The notes: generated from the letters alone by a model not told the origin. A stretch of 14,922 nucleotides of DNA from JAFGED01 sp964551295 (GCA_964551295.1 CAZKDJ010000095.1:1-14922); one strand, 5' to 3'; shown: positions 1 through 6,828, numbered from the stretch's first letter. Program-made: numbers and translations.

Positions 1-2
1 GC

Positions 3-422
3 ACTGTAGATGTATCAAATTTAGGCGATTTCATGTGCCAGTTCATTACCGGATCATTTACCACATTGGCGCTTAATGTGGCTGCCATTGTCGATACTGG
101 TGTAAACTATCTATCAGGGCAATTGATAGATGGGAATGGTAACAAAAGACTGTTCAATGCCCGTATTCCGTTTCATCTTCTGCTTTCTCCTGGTCGGCGG
201 AAAGATGCCACCAGTACAACGGTTTTAGTCGATCCGGTTGGCAACAATCTGTTTTATCCGTTACCATTCGAATATTTATTTCCCGCATCAACGCAAATAC
301 AGATGGATGTGAATAATACTTCCGACACTGACAATTATTATGAAATCTGTTTGCATGGATTCCGGGTAATAGGTCGGACGACAATGGAAGGGCGGGACAG
401 CGACGAGATTACCGTGGTTTGA
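3..422 (+). CDS. Beta-rich virion protein candidate, 5' partial
   Basis: The reading frame is open from the left edge of the window (codons from base 3: T-V-D-V-S-N-L-G-D-F-M) to the TGA at 420-422. The ATG at 33 has no Shine-Dalgarno sequence before it, so the true start probably lies outside the window and the protein is truncated here. No cysteine or catalytic pattern stands out. The sequence is rich in alternating hydrophobic residues, with the segment IPFHLLLSPG in the middle and a closing strand pair ending YYEICLHGFRVIG, which suggests an all-beta, jelly-roll-like fold. The next gene has the very similar segment IPFRLVSTPG and a similar end, so the two may be paralogues. Its place in a run of similar-sized beta-rich genes suggests a capsid or vertex protein. 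Function is inferred from composition and context only. Confidence 0.6.
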   Translation, partial: TVDVSNLGDFMCQFITGSFTTLALNVAAIVDTGVNYLSGQLIDGNGNKRLFNARIPFHLLLSPGRRKDATSTTVLVDPVGNNLFYPLPFEYLFPASTQIQMDVNNTSDTDNYYEICLHGFRVIGRTTMEGRDSDEITVV

Positions 423-424
423 TT

Positions 425-883
425 ATGCAAACACAAACAATTGAGAAACGACAGCCATTTTTTATCTATCGCCGGATAACTTTGAACGCCGGGACTGAAT
501 ACTTTATAGAGAAAATAGAACAGGGTTTTTATTATCTCTTACGCGAAATCGTTGTTGCGTATCCTGAGCTCGATGTCGCGGGCGCTGTATTCGGACCGGA
601 ACTGAGTTTTGAAATGGTGCAGAAAGCTCAGGATATTTTTCCGCAAGATGAACCGATACCTTTTCGATTGGTGAGCACACCGGGAAATGATGGAATACAA
701 ATAACTGCAGGCGGACAGCTTACGGCAACGCCGGTGAAATCATGCAAAACATTAAACGTCATGTATCCTGAAAAGGATGTCATCACAATTAAAATCACCG
801 GTCAGAATGGAGTGAACCCGGCAATAATCGATATTATGTTAAATGGTTATCTTATCCCTATAGTGACTGATCGGAGCTTCTGA
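425..883 (+). CDS. Beta-rich virion protein candidate, possible paralogue of the gene before it
   Basis: A 152-residue protein. I take ATG 425 as the start; an in-frame TTG at 419 overlaps the stop of the previous gene and would add two residues. Neither has a clear ribosome binding site, so translation may be coupled to the gene upstream. There is no signal peptide or membrane segment. Hydrophobic residues alternate through the chain (for example FFIYRRITLNAGTEYFI, and VITIKITGQNG followed by IIDIMLNGYLIPI), as expected of a beta sandwich. The segment IPFRLVSTPG matches IPFHLLLSPG of the neighbour at 6 of 10 positions. Capsid or minor capsid protein is the likely role from context; I recognise no named family. 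Confidence 0.6.
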   Translation: MQTQTIEKRQPFFIYRRITLNAGTEYFIEKIEQGFYYLLREIVVAYPELDVAGAVFGPELSFEMVQKAQDIFPQDEPIPFRLVSTPGNDGIQITAGGQLTATPVKSCKTLNVMYPEKDVITIKITGQNGVNPAIIDIMLNGYLIPIVTDRSF

Positions 884-886
884 AAT

Positions 887-1474
887 ATGCCAGAGCAGAT
901 TGACGTTTTATCCGCCCCCTATCAGTACGGCGCAATGTTCACCGTGAATATTGCTGTAAATAGCGTTGACCTGGTACCTGTTGTTCCCGGTACTCCGATG
1001 ACATTGACAGCAGGGGGAGGAACAATTTTAGGCGGCGGCTATGAATTTCAAGAGGGTGACAATTTTGAAATATTATCCGCCGGTTTTCATATCCCTGAAA
1101 TGTTTGGTTTAGCTCAATACGATATAGCTGGCGGTGGTGAATTTATGTTGCCGATTATGTATTTACGCGGGCAGGTTATCGGGGGAGCTGCTCCATGGGC
1201 TAATATAACTCAGTTCGGTAATAATGGCACTCTCAGAATACCGTTTTCTGATTATGAAATGTCTGTGGGTAGTTTTGTTGATGTGCGCGAAACCGGTTTG
1301 ATTAGCGGATTAGCTCACCCCTTCGGAACGTTCATATTGCAAACAATATTCCCTTATACTGTTGGCGTTGATTATCCGCAGATAAGTATGATAAATGCAC
1401 CTGCAGCACTTGACGGTATAGATATTTATGTAACTCCATTTATCAAGGTTCGCCATTCATTTACCCTGACGTAA
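887..1474 (+). CDS. Beta-rich virion protein, possible capsid protein
   Basis: A 195-residue protein with GGAG at 873-876, about 10 bases before the ATG. It has no transmembrane segment or cysteines. Glycine-rich turns (TAGGGTILGGGYEF, IAGGGEFMLP) separate hydrophobic strands, and the C-terminus is a strand-rich block ending GIDIYVTPFIKVRHSFTL. Its length almost equals that of the protein at 14194-14790 (198 residues). Both would suit a single jelly-roll capsid protein; viruses such as Thermus phage P23-77 build their shell from two different single jelly-roll proteins. That comparison is by size and style only. It could instead be a penton or spike-base protein. Confidence 0.6.
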   Translation: MPEQIDVLSAPYQYGAMFTVNIAVNSVDLVPVVPGTPMTLTAGGGTILGGGYEFQEGDNFEILSAGFHIPEMFGLAQYDIAGGGEFMLPIMYLRGQVIGGAAPWANITQFGNNGTLRIPFSDYEMSVGSFVDVRETGLISGLAHPFGTFILQTIFPYTVGVDYPQISMINAPAALDGIDIYVTPFIKVRHSFTLT

Positions 1475-1482
1475 GGTGAAAT

Positions 1483-2007
1483 ATGTCCGCAACTTTTCAG
1501 ATACCTGATAAATCAACGCTGGTGCCTACGACAACAATATTTTCAGCGTTATTCAATAATCCGACTGTCGGCCGTTATGATTTTACTAGAACTGCAGCAA
1601 ACAGAAATGTTTTTTGCATGAATATAAGACCACGGGTGATTTATTTCATCGATTCTTATTCTATCGGAGCAAATATAACGGAACAACAGTTTTTAGAGTC
1701 TATTACTGTTTTTCCGCAATTGCAATTCACGAAGCTTTTTGATTCTCAGAATCTATATAGAGCACCTTTGCAGGTTGTCAATTTCACCGACCACGGGGAA
1801 TTATCTAATTTTTTTCATTCTGATATCACCGGAGATCAGCTGCTTTTATCTTTTACCGGTGAATTACGGCAATTGGCTTCAATGGTAGGTATATCACCAG
1901 TGAGAGTACAAGTATCGATCAATATTTATCAGATTGAGGAACAATATTTCGGCGCTGCACACCGTGACGCTGTAGCTCACTCAATAGGGCAACGGAATAG
2001 AAGATAA
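1483..2007 (+). CDS. Beta-rich virion protein candidate
   Basis: A 174-residue protein. AAGGTG at 1473-1478 precedes ATG 1483 at suitable spacing. The middle and C-terminal parts alternate hydrophobic and polar residues (DQLLLSFTGELRQLASMVG, then PVRVQVSINIYQIEEQYF), consistent with beta strands. The last 20 residues (from about 155) are hydrophilic and His/Arg-rich and may form an extended tail. There is no signal peptide or membrane anchor. It sits inside the block of similar-sized genes and its stop codon overlaps the next start (TAATG). It is probably a structural protein of the shell or vertex; no specific family is recognised. Confidence 0.55.
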   Translation: MSATFQIPDKSTLVPTTTIFSALFNNPTVGRYDFTRTAANRNVFCMNIRPRVIYFIDSYSIGANITEQQFLESITVFPQLQFTKLFDSQNLYRAPLQVVNFTDHGELSNFFHSDITGDQLLLSFTGELRQLASMVGISPVRVQVSINIYQIEEQYFGAAHRDAVAHSIGQRNRR

Positions 2008-2450
2008 TGACGACTTCAAATATCTATCATGGTGGTTCATCATGTAAGAAAGGGTGGACTGGCGGCGGCGGGGGAGGGGTCGGTCAATATATTAATTATG
2101 GTTCGTCTGAAGGCGTATCAACAACGACAAATGCAGCATGGCAGAATAAATTACTGGTGAGTTTTACGGCTGTTCTGGGGGTTCGTTATAAGATCGAGGG
2201 CTATTGCGAAATATTCGCTGTAGCTGATGAGGACGTGGAAGCTGAATTGACAATAAATACAGTTCGATACGCTTTTAGCCATTTCAAAAATCCGTTATAC
2301 GCTGATCGGTGGACACAGTGGAACGGTTGTTTTTATGTAGACAATACACTCACTGGAAATCAGGACGTTCGTATAAATTGGCGTAGTGGTTTCGGTGGTG
2401 GTAACAAAAGTATCCAAAGAGCAAGAATTCTAATCACTCGACTCGATTAG
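2007..2450 (+). CDS. Gly-rich beta-sandwich protein, spike or receptor-binding candidate
   Basis: A 147-residue protein whose ATG overlaps the previous TAA by one base, so its translation is probably coupled. Residues 9-40 are glycine/serine-rich (including a run of six glycines near residue 20) and would be a flexible stalk. Residues 45-147 look like a compact beta sandwich: LLVSFTAVLGVRYKIEGYCEIF, then WTQWNGCFYVDNTL, and a final strand RARILITRLD. The pattern of a G-C-x-V turn, a sugar-binding-like aromatic cluster and a closing RARI strand recalls receptor-binding heads of phage fibres, but this is resemblance rather than a family match. It is last in the beta-rich block, where a spike gene would be plausible. 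Confidence 0.5.
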   Translation: MTTSNIYHGGSSCKKGWTGGGGGGVGQYINYGSSEGVSTTTNAAWQNKLLVSFTAVLGVRYKIEGYCEIFAVADEDVEAELTINTVRYAFSHFKNPLYADRWTQWNGCFYVDNTLTGNQDVRINWRSGFGGGNKSIQRARILITRLD

Positions 2451-2487
2451 ATTGATAATATTTTTTTAAAACTTAAGGAGCGTCTCA

Positions 2488-2691
2488 ATGGCTGATGAAA
2501 AAGAAAAAAAGGAAGAAAAGCGGGATGACCGGCTCATTGATATTTTACGGATTCGCAAGTCGAATACAAAGAATTCTCTCTGGCAGTCACCTGAAGGAAA
2601 GGCATTTATTGTAAAGGCGAGAGAAGGAGTAAAAAAATCAAGGGTCGTGGAAAATAGCGCATTCCTTTATGTATTCGAAGTAATTGAGTAA
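2488..2691 (+). CDS. Small charged protein of unknown function
   Basis: A 67-residue protein with one of the clearest ribosome binding sites in the window (AAGGAG at 2475-2480, seven bases before ATG). Residues 1-20 are almost all Lys, Glu, Asp and Arg (MADEKEKKEEKRDDRLIDIL). The rest (residues 20-67) looks globular, ending in a hydrophobic strand SAFLYVFEVIE. There is no membrane segment. It opens the gene group that leads to the membrane-anchored transglycosylase. A good ribosome site after a 37-base AT-rich gap suggests high translation. No family is recognised; it could be a minor virion or assembly factor. Confidence 0.55.
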   Translation: MADEKEKKEEKRDDRLIDILRIRKSNTKNSLWQSPEGKAFIVKAREGVKKSRVVENSAFLYVFEVIE

Positions 2692-2692
2692 T

Positions 2693-2983
2693 ATGAACGC
2701 GGTAACTGCAGCAATTAAGGCGCAAACATTGGCGCTATTGAGTGAACAGGTTTTAGGTGTAAAACCAGAGATCGAAAAAGTCGGGAATGATTATTACCGG
2801 CTATATTGGAAAAGTGATGATCTGCCCGAAGTACGGGAGAATTTCAGTTCTTATATATCCAATATAGAGCCTGGTGATGTGCGTGTGGAGTGGGTACCCG
2901 TTGTACAGAATGTAGCGATAAAAAAAGCTCTTCCGTGGGTGCTCGGTGTTTTTGCGGCTGGCTTTCTTATCGGTAAACTATGA
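2693..2983 (+). CDS. Small C-terminally anchored membrane protein
   Basis: A 96-residue protein starting at ATG 2693, directly after the stop of the previous gene; an in-frame TTG at 2684 is less likely. Residues 1-70 are soluble, with an amphipathic helix (residues 3-22) followed by a strand-rich part (YYRLYWKSDDLPEV, DVRVEWVPVV). Residues 79-95 (ALPWVLGVFAAGFLIGKL) form one transmembrane helix that ends at the C-terminus. This tail-anchored layout recurs in at least five other genes in the window and suits a protein of an internal virion membrane. Its stop overlaps the transglycosylase start by four bases (ATGA), so the two are probably made together. Confidence 0.6.
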   Translation: MNAVTAAIKAQTLALLSEQVLGVKPEIEKVGNDYYRLYWKSDDLPEVRENFSSYISNIEPGDVRVEWVPVVQNVAIKKALPWVLGVFAAGFLIGKL

Positions 2984-3492
2984 AAAATATACCAAATGAT
3001 GTATACCAAAAAATCATTGAGATAGCAATCGACTTAGAAATAAATCCGGATGATTTGGTTAAATTGATAGACTTTGAATCCGGTTTCGATCCCCAGGCGA
3101 AAAACCCGTATTCGTCCGCTCGTGGTTTAATACAATTTGTCGATAAAACGGCCAGAGATTTAGGTTTTTCCGATAGCCTCGATCTGGTTACTTTGCATCC
3201 TACCGTTAAAGATCAGCTGCAGCTGGTGTATGAATATCTTTCGCGTTATTATCCCTTTGCAAATAGTAAAGAATTGTATCTATCGGTTTTGTATCCATCA
3301 TGGAGAAAAAAACCGCTTGATACTGTTTTACCTGTAGATATTCAAATAAAGAATCCGGGAATTGTGACACTGAGGGATTACGTTGAAAAAATAGAAGGGA
3401 GGGGGAAATTTAAGGTTGATAGTACATATTTACCCGCGATAGCAATCGCTTTAATATTATTGATTATAATTATTTCGAAAGGAAAAAAGTAA
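2980..3492 (+). CDS. Lytic transglycosylase (SLT-like) with C-terminal membrane anchor
   Basis: A 170-residue protein that should cleave the glycan strand of peptidoglycan between MurNAc and GlcNAc. The SLT signature is clear: ESGFDPQAKN at residues 33-42, with Glu33 the expected catalytic acid, then SARGLIQF at 46-53 and the downstream LYLSVLYPSW block (99-108), which matches the third motif of the fold. Residues 151-166 form one hydrophobic helix followed by KGKK, so the enzyme is anchored by its C-terminus instead of exported by a signal peptide. In membrane-containing phages such enzymes ride in the virion membrane and open the wall during genome entry; that is the likely role here, with a part in lysis as the alternative. 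It overlaps the genes on both sides. Confidence 0.85.
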   Translation: MKNIPNDVYQKIIEIAIDLEINPDDLVKLIDFESGFDPQAKNPYSSARGLIQFVDKTARDLGFSDSLDLVTLHPTVKDQLQLVYEYLSRYYPFANSKELYLSVLYPSWRKKPLDTVLPVDIQIKNPGIVTLRDYVEKIEGRGKFKVDSTYLPAIAIALILLIIIISKGKK

Positions 3493-4640
3493 TGTCGGAA
3501 CCCGCACAAGCAACAACAGATGAATTAAATCTTCAGAATGAAAATGATTTTCAGGATTTAAGCAATTCATCACTTTCTTACATTGAATTGATGGACGAAT
3601 TTAAAGAAAGTAATGGACTGGAAAGAATTGATTATTTTTATTTGTATAAATATGATGATCCTGATAATAACCGAAAACGAAAGTTTTTAGACAAGTTCGA
3701 TCCTGATTTTCCGCCAGATGAACATGAAATAGGATTGAAGCATGGCGGCGGAACGTATCTGGTTAGGCTGGTAATAAAAAAATGCAGACAATTCAAAAAT
3801 GGCACTCAGAGAATCTATCAACTATTTATACACGAACGATACGACGAATTAAAAAAACAGAGAGAAAAAGCTGAAAAGTTTGACAGAGGCGAAAAACCGC
3901 CGCCACCTCCGGTACAACCTGCAATAATTCAACAACAATCATCTGCAACAGATTTTTTGACAGTCGCTGAAAAAATAATGGCGATAATTACTCCTATTTT
4001 AGCTCCATTACTGCAGCGCAACAGCGGTAACGACAATAATATGATGATGGAAATGGTAAAACAATCGTTTTCATCAATGGCTGAAACAATGCGTAACTCA
4101 ATGATGGAGAATTTCAAGATGATAACTGAAATGCAACAACGAAATTTAAAAAATGCGGAAGCTGCTTTCCGGGATCAAATGAAACCGGACAAAGAAGATG
4201 ATACTGGTATTTTAGATAAAATCATTCCCTTGATTAATCAATGGTTGCCTAAATTAACCGGTGACGACATGCAGGCTAAATTACTGCAGGGAATTGTCAA
4301 GCAATCGAAAGAACTGGAATCCATAAAGGGTAATAGTAAACAGCTTGAAACTTTAGTACAATACATTCTTGACAGGGAGGGTCCGGAAACAACCGCTCAA
4401 TTATTAAAGCAATTGAATATCCCCTTTGAGTTATATGAACCAGAAAATAATCAAAGAGATTTTCCTCTGGAAGAAAGAGAAGCAGATCCGGAACCGGAGG
4501 AATATTATGTGCCAAGAGATCAGTCGGAAGCATTTCCGGAAGATGTTCCAGGAGATCAGCCGGAAGCAGATCCGGAAGCAGATCCGCCGAAAAAAAAGAA
4601 ATCGATTAAAAAGAAGGTCGTTAAAAAGGTATCTGAATGA
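3492..4640 (+). CDS. Large multi-segment protein with acidic and basic tail, possible structural or assembly protein
   Basis: A 382-residue protein starting inside the stop of the transglycosylase gene (TAATG). Residues 25-125 look like a small alpha/beta domain with the block GGGTYLVRLVIKKC (85-98), a turn-plus-strand pattern often seen in phage proteins of unknown role. Residues 134-142 are a proline run, and 155-175 an amphipathic hydrophobic stretch (FLTVAEKIMAIITPILAPLL). Residues 180-310 are helical, Met/Gln-rich and probably coiled coil. Residues 325-366 are very acidic with repeated PEAD units, and 367-382 are almost pure lysine (KKKKSIKKKVVKKVSE). The strong charge switch suggests a contact with nucleic acid or another capsid part. 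There is no ATPase motif. No family is assigned. It is the last gene before the putative origin. Confidence 0.6.
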   Translation: MSEPAQATTDELNLQNENDFQDLSNSSLSYIELMDEFKESNGLERIDYFYLYKYDDPDNNRKRKFLDKFDPDFPPDEHEIGLKHGGGTYLVRLVIKKCRQFKNGTQRIYQLFIHERYDELKKQREKAEKFDRGEKPPPPPVQPAIIQQQSSATDFLTVAEKIMAIITPILAPLLQRNSGNDNNMMMEMVKQSFSSMAETMRNSMMENFKMITEMQQRNLKNAEAAFRDQMKPDKEDDTGILDKIIPLINQWLPKLTGDDMQAKLLQGIVKQSKELESIKGNSKQLETLVQYILDREGPETTAQLLKQLNIPFELYEPENNQRDFPLEEREADPEPEEYYVPRDQSEAFPEDVPGDQPEADPEADPPKKKKSIKKKVVKKVSE

Positions 4641-4751
4641 GCAGAAGAAATAAAAAAGGGAGGATTAGCGGTCCCCCCCAGAGGCGGTGAAAGTAGCTTT
4701 TTCCCGGTTTGGCGTTAATCATTCTAGGATAGCCATTGCAGACACACACCC

Positions 4752-4764
4752 GTTGTACATTGTA
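4752..4764 (+). repeat. GTTGTACATTGTA motif, copy 1 (upstream of rep)
   Basis: A 13-base sequence that recurs exactly at 6604-6616, so the two copies bracket the rep gene. It contains the odd dyad TACA-T-TGTA. It could be a binding site for Rep or for a regulator of rep; no promoter can be fixed next to it. Confidence 0.4.
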
Positions 4765-4904
4765 ATCTAAATATATCATCAATTGTCATAATATTCAACT
4801 TTTTAAAAATTGGCAGTAAAAAATGAAAAAAAATGATTACACCCAAAAAAAAGGAATTTTTAAAGCAAAAAAACATTAATCAATAAAATCAATGAGTTAT
4901 AAAT

Positions 4905-4919
4905 CTGGAGCTCTTCCAG
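4905..4919 (+). repeat. Short hairpin before the pentamer array
   Basis: CTGGA and TCCAG are perfect 5-base arms around the loop GCTCT. The hairpin directly abuts the tandem pentamers, and the last G is shared with the first of them. It may be part of an origin structure. Confidence 0.35.
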
Positions 4920-4943
4920 GAGCGGAACGGATCGGAGCGGATC
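4919..4943 (+). repeat. Five tandem GGANC pentamers (iteron-like)
   Basis: Five uninterrupted five-base units of the form GGANC, with N = G, A, T, G, T in order. This also produces GGAGCGGA twice at a 15-base period. Such arrays are unlikely by chance in an AT-rich intergenic region and resemble the short iterons bound by replication initiators. The site lies about 75 bases before the rep start codon. Confidence 0.5.
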
Positions 4944-4945
4944 CC

Positions 4946-4957
4946 GCCGGCGCCGGC
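4946..4957 (+). repeat. Perfect 12-bp GC palindrome
   Basis: GCCGGCGCCGGC is its own reverse complement. It follows the pentamer array by two bases, and GGC-TTC-GCC directly after it can form another small stem. It is a candidate extruding hairpin or recognition site in the putative origin. Confidence 0.5.
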
Positions 4958-5015
4958 TTCGCCTGGTAAAAAGTGTTTTTCGTAAAATGATTACAAAAAA
5001 TCGATACGGTTCTTT

Positions 5016-6467
5016 ATGGTCGAATTAAGAAAGCTTAGAAACCTGAAACGTCAGCAGATGCGAATAGTCTCACAATTTGAGACTAATAACCCGCTTTCGT
5101 TGCTGAATCCGGATTACGTTTCTTCCACTGGTTTGACTGTCGAAGATATAGCAGAAAAAATAGATAAAATAAAGGATTGTGCCACACTAATCGAATTGAC
5201 TGATAACTTTGTTCAAGTGGGTGATACATGGGAACAAGTTTTGAGTGTATCGGCGGCGAACTATTGTAAGCAGCCTGTAATCTGTCCGGTTTGTGCATCC
5301 CGGATGCAAGCCCGGAGGAAAGCTAAATTGTCCGATCCGATAAAAGAGCAGGCGCAATTGTGCGCCGAATCATTTACGGTGGATGGTGAAGAAAAAAAGC
5401 GGCGTTATGCATACATGATTACGTATACGATTACGGACGGAGATTCTTTATCTGAAAGAATGGAAACCTTAAAAGAGAGTAAAAAGAATTTCCGTAAAAT
5501 GGGGCAGCGTAGAAAAAATGGAAAACGTTCCGGCGGTGAGACTTCAAAGATTGTCGGGGGAGTGTCCACTGTAGAAATCAAGCGTGGCAAATATTCCGGA
5601 CAGTGGCACGTTCACCAGCACGACCTGGTATTTACCGATGAACCGCTCAACTATAGAGTATATCAGGAAACTGCAAAAAGAAAACTCGATCAGAAGTACG
5701 GTCGCAATATTCCACGGGAAGAATTGAACAAAATAGCTTTAATTAAAGCGAAATTTCGTGACAAGCTGGTAGCGGTTTCAAAAATGTCTTTCGAATGGTT
5801 ACGGGCAACCGGCGGGGATTCCATAGATATTAGAGTTGATCCGATAAAACACATTCCGAAATCTGCAAAAGGTAAAAAAAAGCGAATGTTCGAAAAGATG
5901 ACTTTTCCGGAATCGGTACTGTATCAAGCTAAGGAAGTGATGAAATATCCATTTAAGCCGAATGACTTTTCAACAGCGGATTCTCTTGAAATACTTTCCG
6001 ATACATTTAATAAAAGAATGGTTGCAACGTACGGCGTATTTTATGGCATTCCTGGTGATGATTACAACGATGAACTCGATAACAGCGAACATTTTATAAT
6101 GAAATGGAATGGTAAAACGTGGATCGATCCAAAGCCGGGTACCGTTCGAGAAAATGAAGATACTCAAGAAGCCCGGAAAAAGGTTGGCATTGAACTTGGT
6201 GAATACCGCCGAAAACGGCGTTTAATGGTCGATAGGTATACAACTCCGTGGGGAGTGTCTTCTGTACTGTACTTGCGTCTGAATGAGCTTAAAAAGTGTT
6301 TCAGGGCAAAATGTGCCGCAGTGTGGCAACGGTACCGCGAAAAGAAAAAACGCTCAGAATTGCAAGAGAAGGCTAAGTGTGACACTTATTCCGTGGTTCT
6401 TGCGCTTGATGGATATTATTTACCCGGAGCAACGTCGCGGGAAATAATGCTGGAAGGTTGGCAATAA
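5016..6467 (+). CDS. rep: Rolling-circle replication initiator, HUH endonuclease of the Rep_1 type
   Basis: A 483-residue protein that should nick one strand of the viral origin, stay joined to the 5' end through a tyrosine, and start rolling-circle replication. Visible features in order: a zinc-finger-like C84, C90-P-V-C93 followed by a basic stretch; motif 1 as the strand MITYTIT (134-140); motif 2, WHVHQH, with the metal-binding pair His198 and His200; and motif 3, E307-V-M-K-Y311-P-F-K-P-N-D, the E-x-x-K-Y pattern of the pC194/pUB110 (Rep_1) family, which makes Tyr311 the likely catalytic residue. The family is usually 230-350 residues long; here about 150 extra C-terminal residues (from 330) are Arg/Lys-rich and of unknown role. 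There is no good ribosome site before ATG 5016, so expression may be kept low. The putative origin lies directly upstream and a strong terminator follows. Similar initiators serve plasmids and the membrane phage FLiP. Confidence 0.88.
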   Translation: MVELRKLRNLKRQQMRIVSQFETNNPLSLLNPDYVSSTGLTVEDIAEKIDKIKDCATLIELTDNFVQVGDTWEQVLSVSAANYCKQPVICPVCASRMQARRKAKLSDPIKEQAQLCAESFTVDGEEKKRRYAYMITYTITDGDSLSERMETLKESKKNFRKMGQRRKNGKRSGGETSKIVGGVSTVEIKRGKYSGQWHVHQHDLVFTDEPLNYRVYQETAKRKLDQKYGRNIPREELNKIALIKAKFRDKLVAVSKMSFEWLRATGGDSIDIRVDPIKHIPKSAKGKKKRMFEKMTFPESVLYQAKEVMKYPFKPNDFSTADSLEILSDTFNKRMVATYGVFYGIPGDDYNDELDNSEHFIMKWNGKTWIDPKPGTVRENEDTQEARKKVGIELGEYRRKRRLMVDRYTTPWGVSSVLYLRLNELKKCFRAKCAAVWQRYREKKKRSELQEKAKCDTYSVVLALDGYYLPGATSREIMLEGWQ

Positions 6468-6510
6468 CTATTTTATAACATATCATTCCACGCGAAGCAC
6501 GCAAAGAGGG

Positions 6511-6554
6511 GGCGGTACTACGTTAAAGCGTAACGTATACCGCCTTTTTATTTT
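6511..6554 (+). terminator. Rho-independent terminator after rep
   Basis: GGCGGTA (6511-6517) pairs with TACCGCC (6538-6544), and TACGTTA (6519-6525) with TAACGTA (6531-6537), giving a 14-bp stem with one bulged C and a five-base loop. TTTTTATTTT follows at 6545-6554. It should isolate the rep transcript from the next operon. Confidence 0.9.
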
Positions 6555-6603
6555 CCTCAAAGAAGAAAAGCAACAACAGCGCTCTATTCTGAATCCGATT
6601 CCA

Positions 6604-6616
6604 GTTGTACATTGTA
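6604..6616 (+). repeat. GTTGTACATTGTA motif, copy 2 (downstream of rep)
   Basis: Identical over 13 bases to 4752-4764 and in the same orientation. It lies about 135 bases after the rep stop and beyond its terminator. Two intergenic copies flanking one gene suggest a binding site, possibly for Rep. Confidence 0.4.
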
Positions 6617-6770
6617 TTTGATCCCCCGATCGATACCGGTTGATACAGCAAAAAACCAACGGCGAACCACTGGAAAAACTTAAATCTCGATACTGAAGTC
6701 ATTATCTGTCACAGCACCGCACTGGTGACGACCGGAGCGCAATAAATAATTTATTATTCTTGATTTCCAC

Positions 6771-6807
6771 ACGTTACATGATGTAACATTATGTTACGTA
6801 CTATAAT
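6771..6807 (+). promoter_or_regulatory. Promoter -10 element with three phased GTTAC/GTAAC boxes
   Basis: GTTAC at 6773, GTAAC at 6783 and GTTAC at 6793 are spaced exactly 10 bases apart, placing them on one face of the helix. The first two form the dyad GTTACAT-G-ATGTAAC. A perfect TATAAT follows at 6802-6807, 22 bases before the first ATG of the operon. No good -35 hexamer lies at the right distance (TGATGT at 17 bp), so the boxes cover the -35 region. They could be an operator or an activator site. A reverse-oriented relative of this element lies at 10987-11015. Confidence 0.6.
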
Positions 6808-6828
6808 TTCCCCACTCCCGGCGGCGTT

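Larger units (their letters stand above)
4641..5015 (+). other. Non-coding region upstream of rep, probable replication origin
   Basis: A 375-base stretch without a convincing gene. Most of it is very AT-rich, but 4905-4966 is a GC-rich island made of a short hairpin (4905-4919), five tandem pentamers (4919-4943) and a 12-bp palindrome (4946-4957). A 12-base direct repeat (AAAATGATTACA) occurs at 4830-4841 and 4984-4995 on either side of the island, and a GTTGTACATTGTA motif lies at 4752-4764. Rolling-circle origins usually lie close to their rep gene and combine initiator-binding repeats with a hairpin that exposes the nick site, which fits this layout. I could not find the known nick sequences of pC194/pUB110 or phiX174 here. 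The origin assignment is inference. Confidence 0.45.
6468..6828 (+). other. Non-coding control region between rep and the next operon
   Basis: About 360 bases with no supportable gene. It contains the rep terminator (6511-6554), the second GTTGTACATTGTA copy (6604-6616), an AT-only inverted repeat AATAAAT-A-ATTTATT (6741-6755), and the GTTAC-box cluster with a TATAAT element (6771-6807). Nothing recognisable is seen from 6617 to 6740. An antisense frame crossing the right edge has no support. Confidence 0.6.

Noticed and set aside
4426..4653. Second + frame of 75 codons, very basic, overlapping the 3' end of the 382-residue gene
   Set aside because: Its Arg/Lys richness is explained by the shifted reading of Glu/Lys-rich repeats, and it has no ribosome site at its ATG.
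4655..4680. Possible terminator after the 382-residue gene (GGGAGG against a run of Cs)
   Set aside because: The stem has a mismatch and a long loop, and no T-run follows it.
6772..6799. Resemblance to a XerCD dif site (TTATGTTA at 6789-6796)
   Set aside because: Only the XerD-like arm matches; the XerC arm agrees poorly with the consensus, and the 10-bp phased boxes plus the TATAAT element explain the sequence better as a regulatory site.
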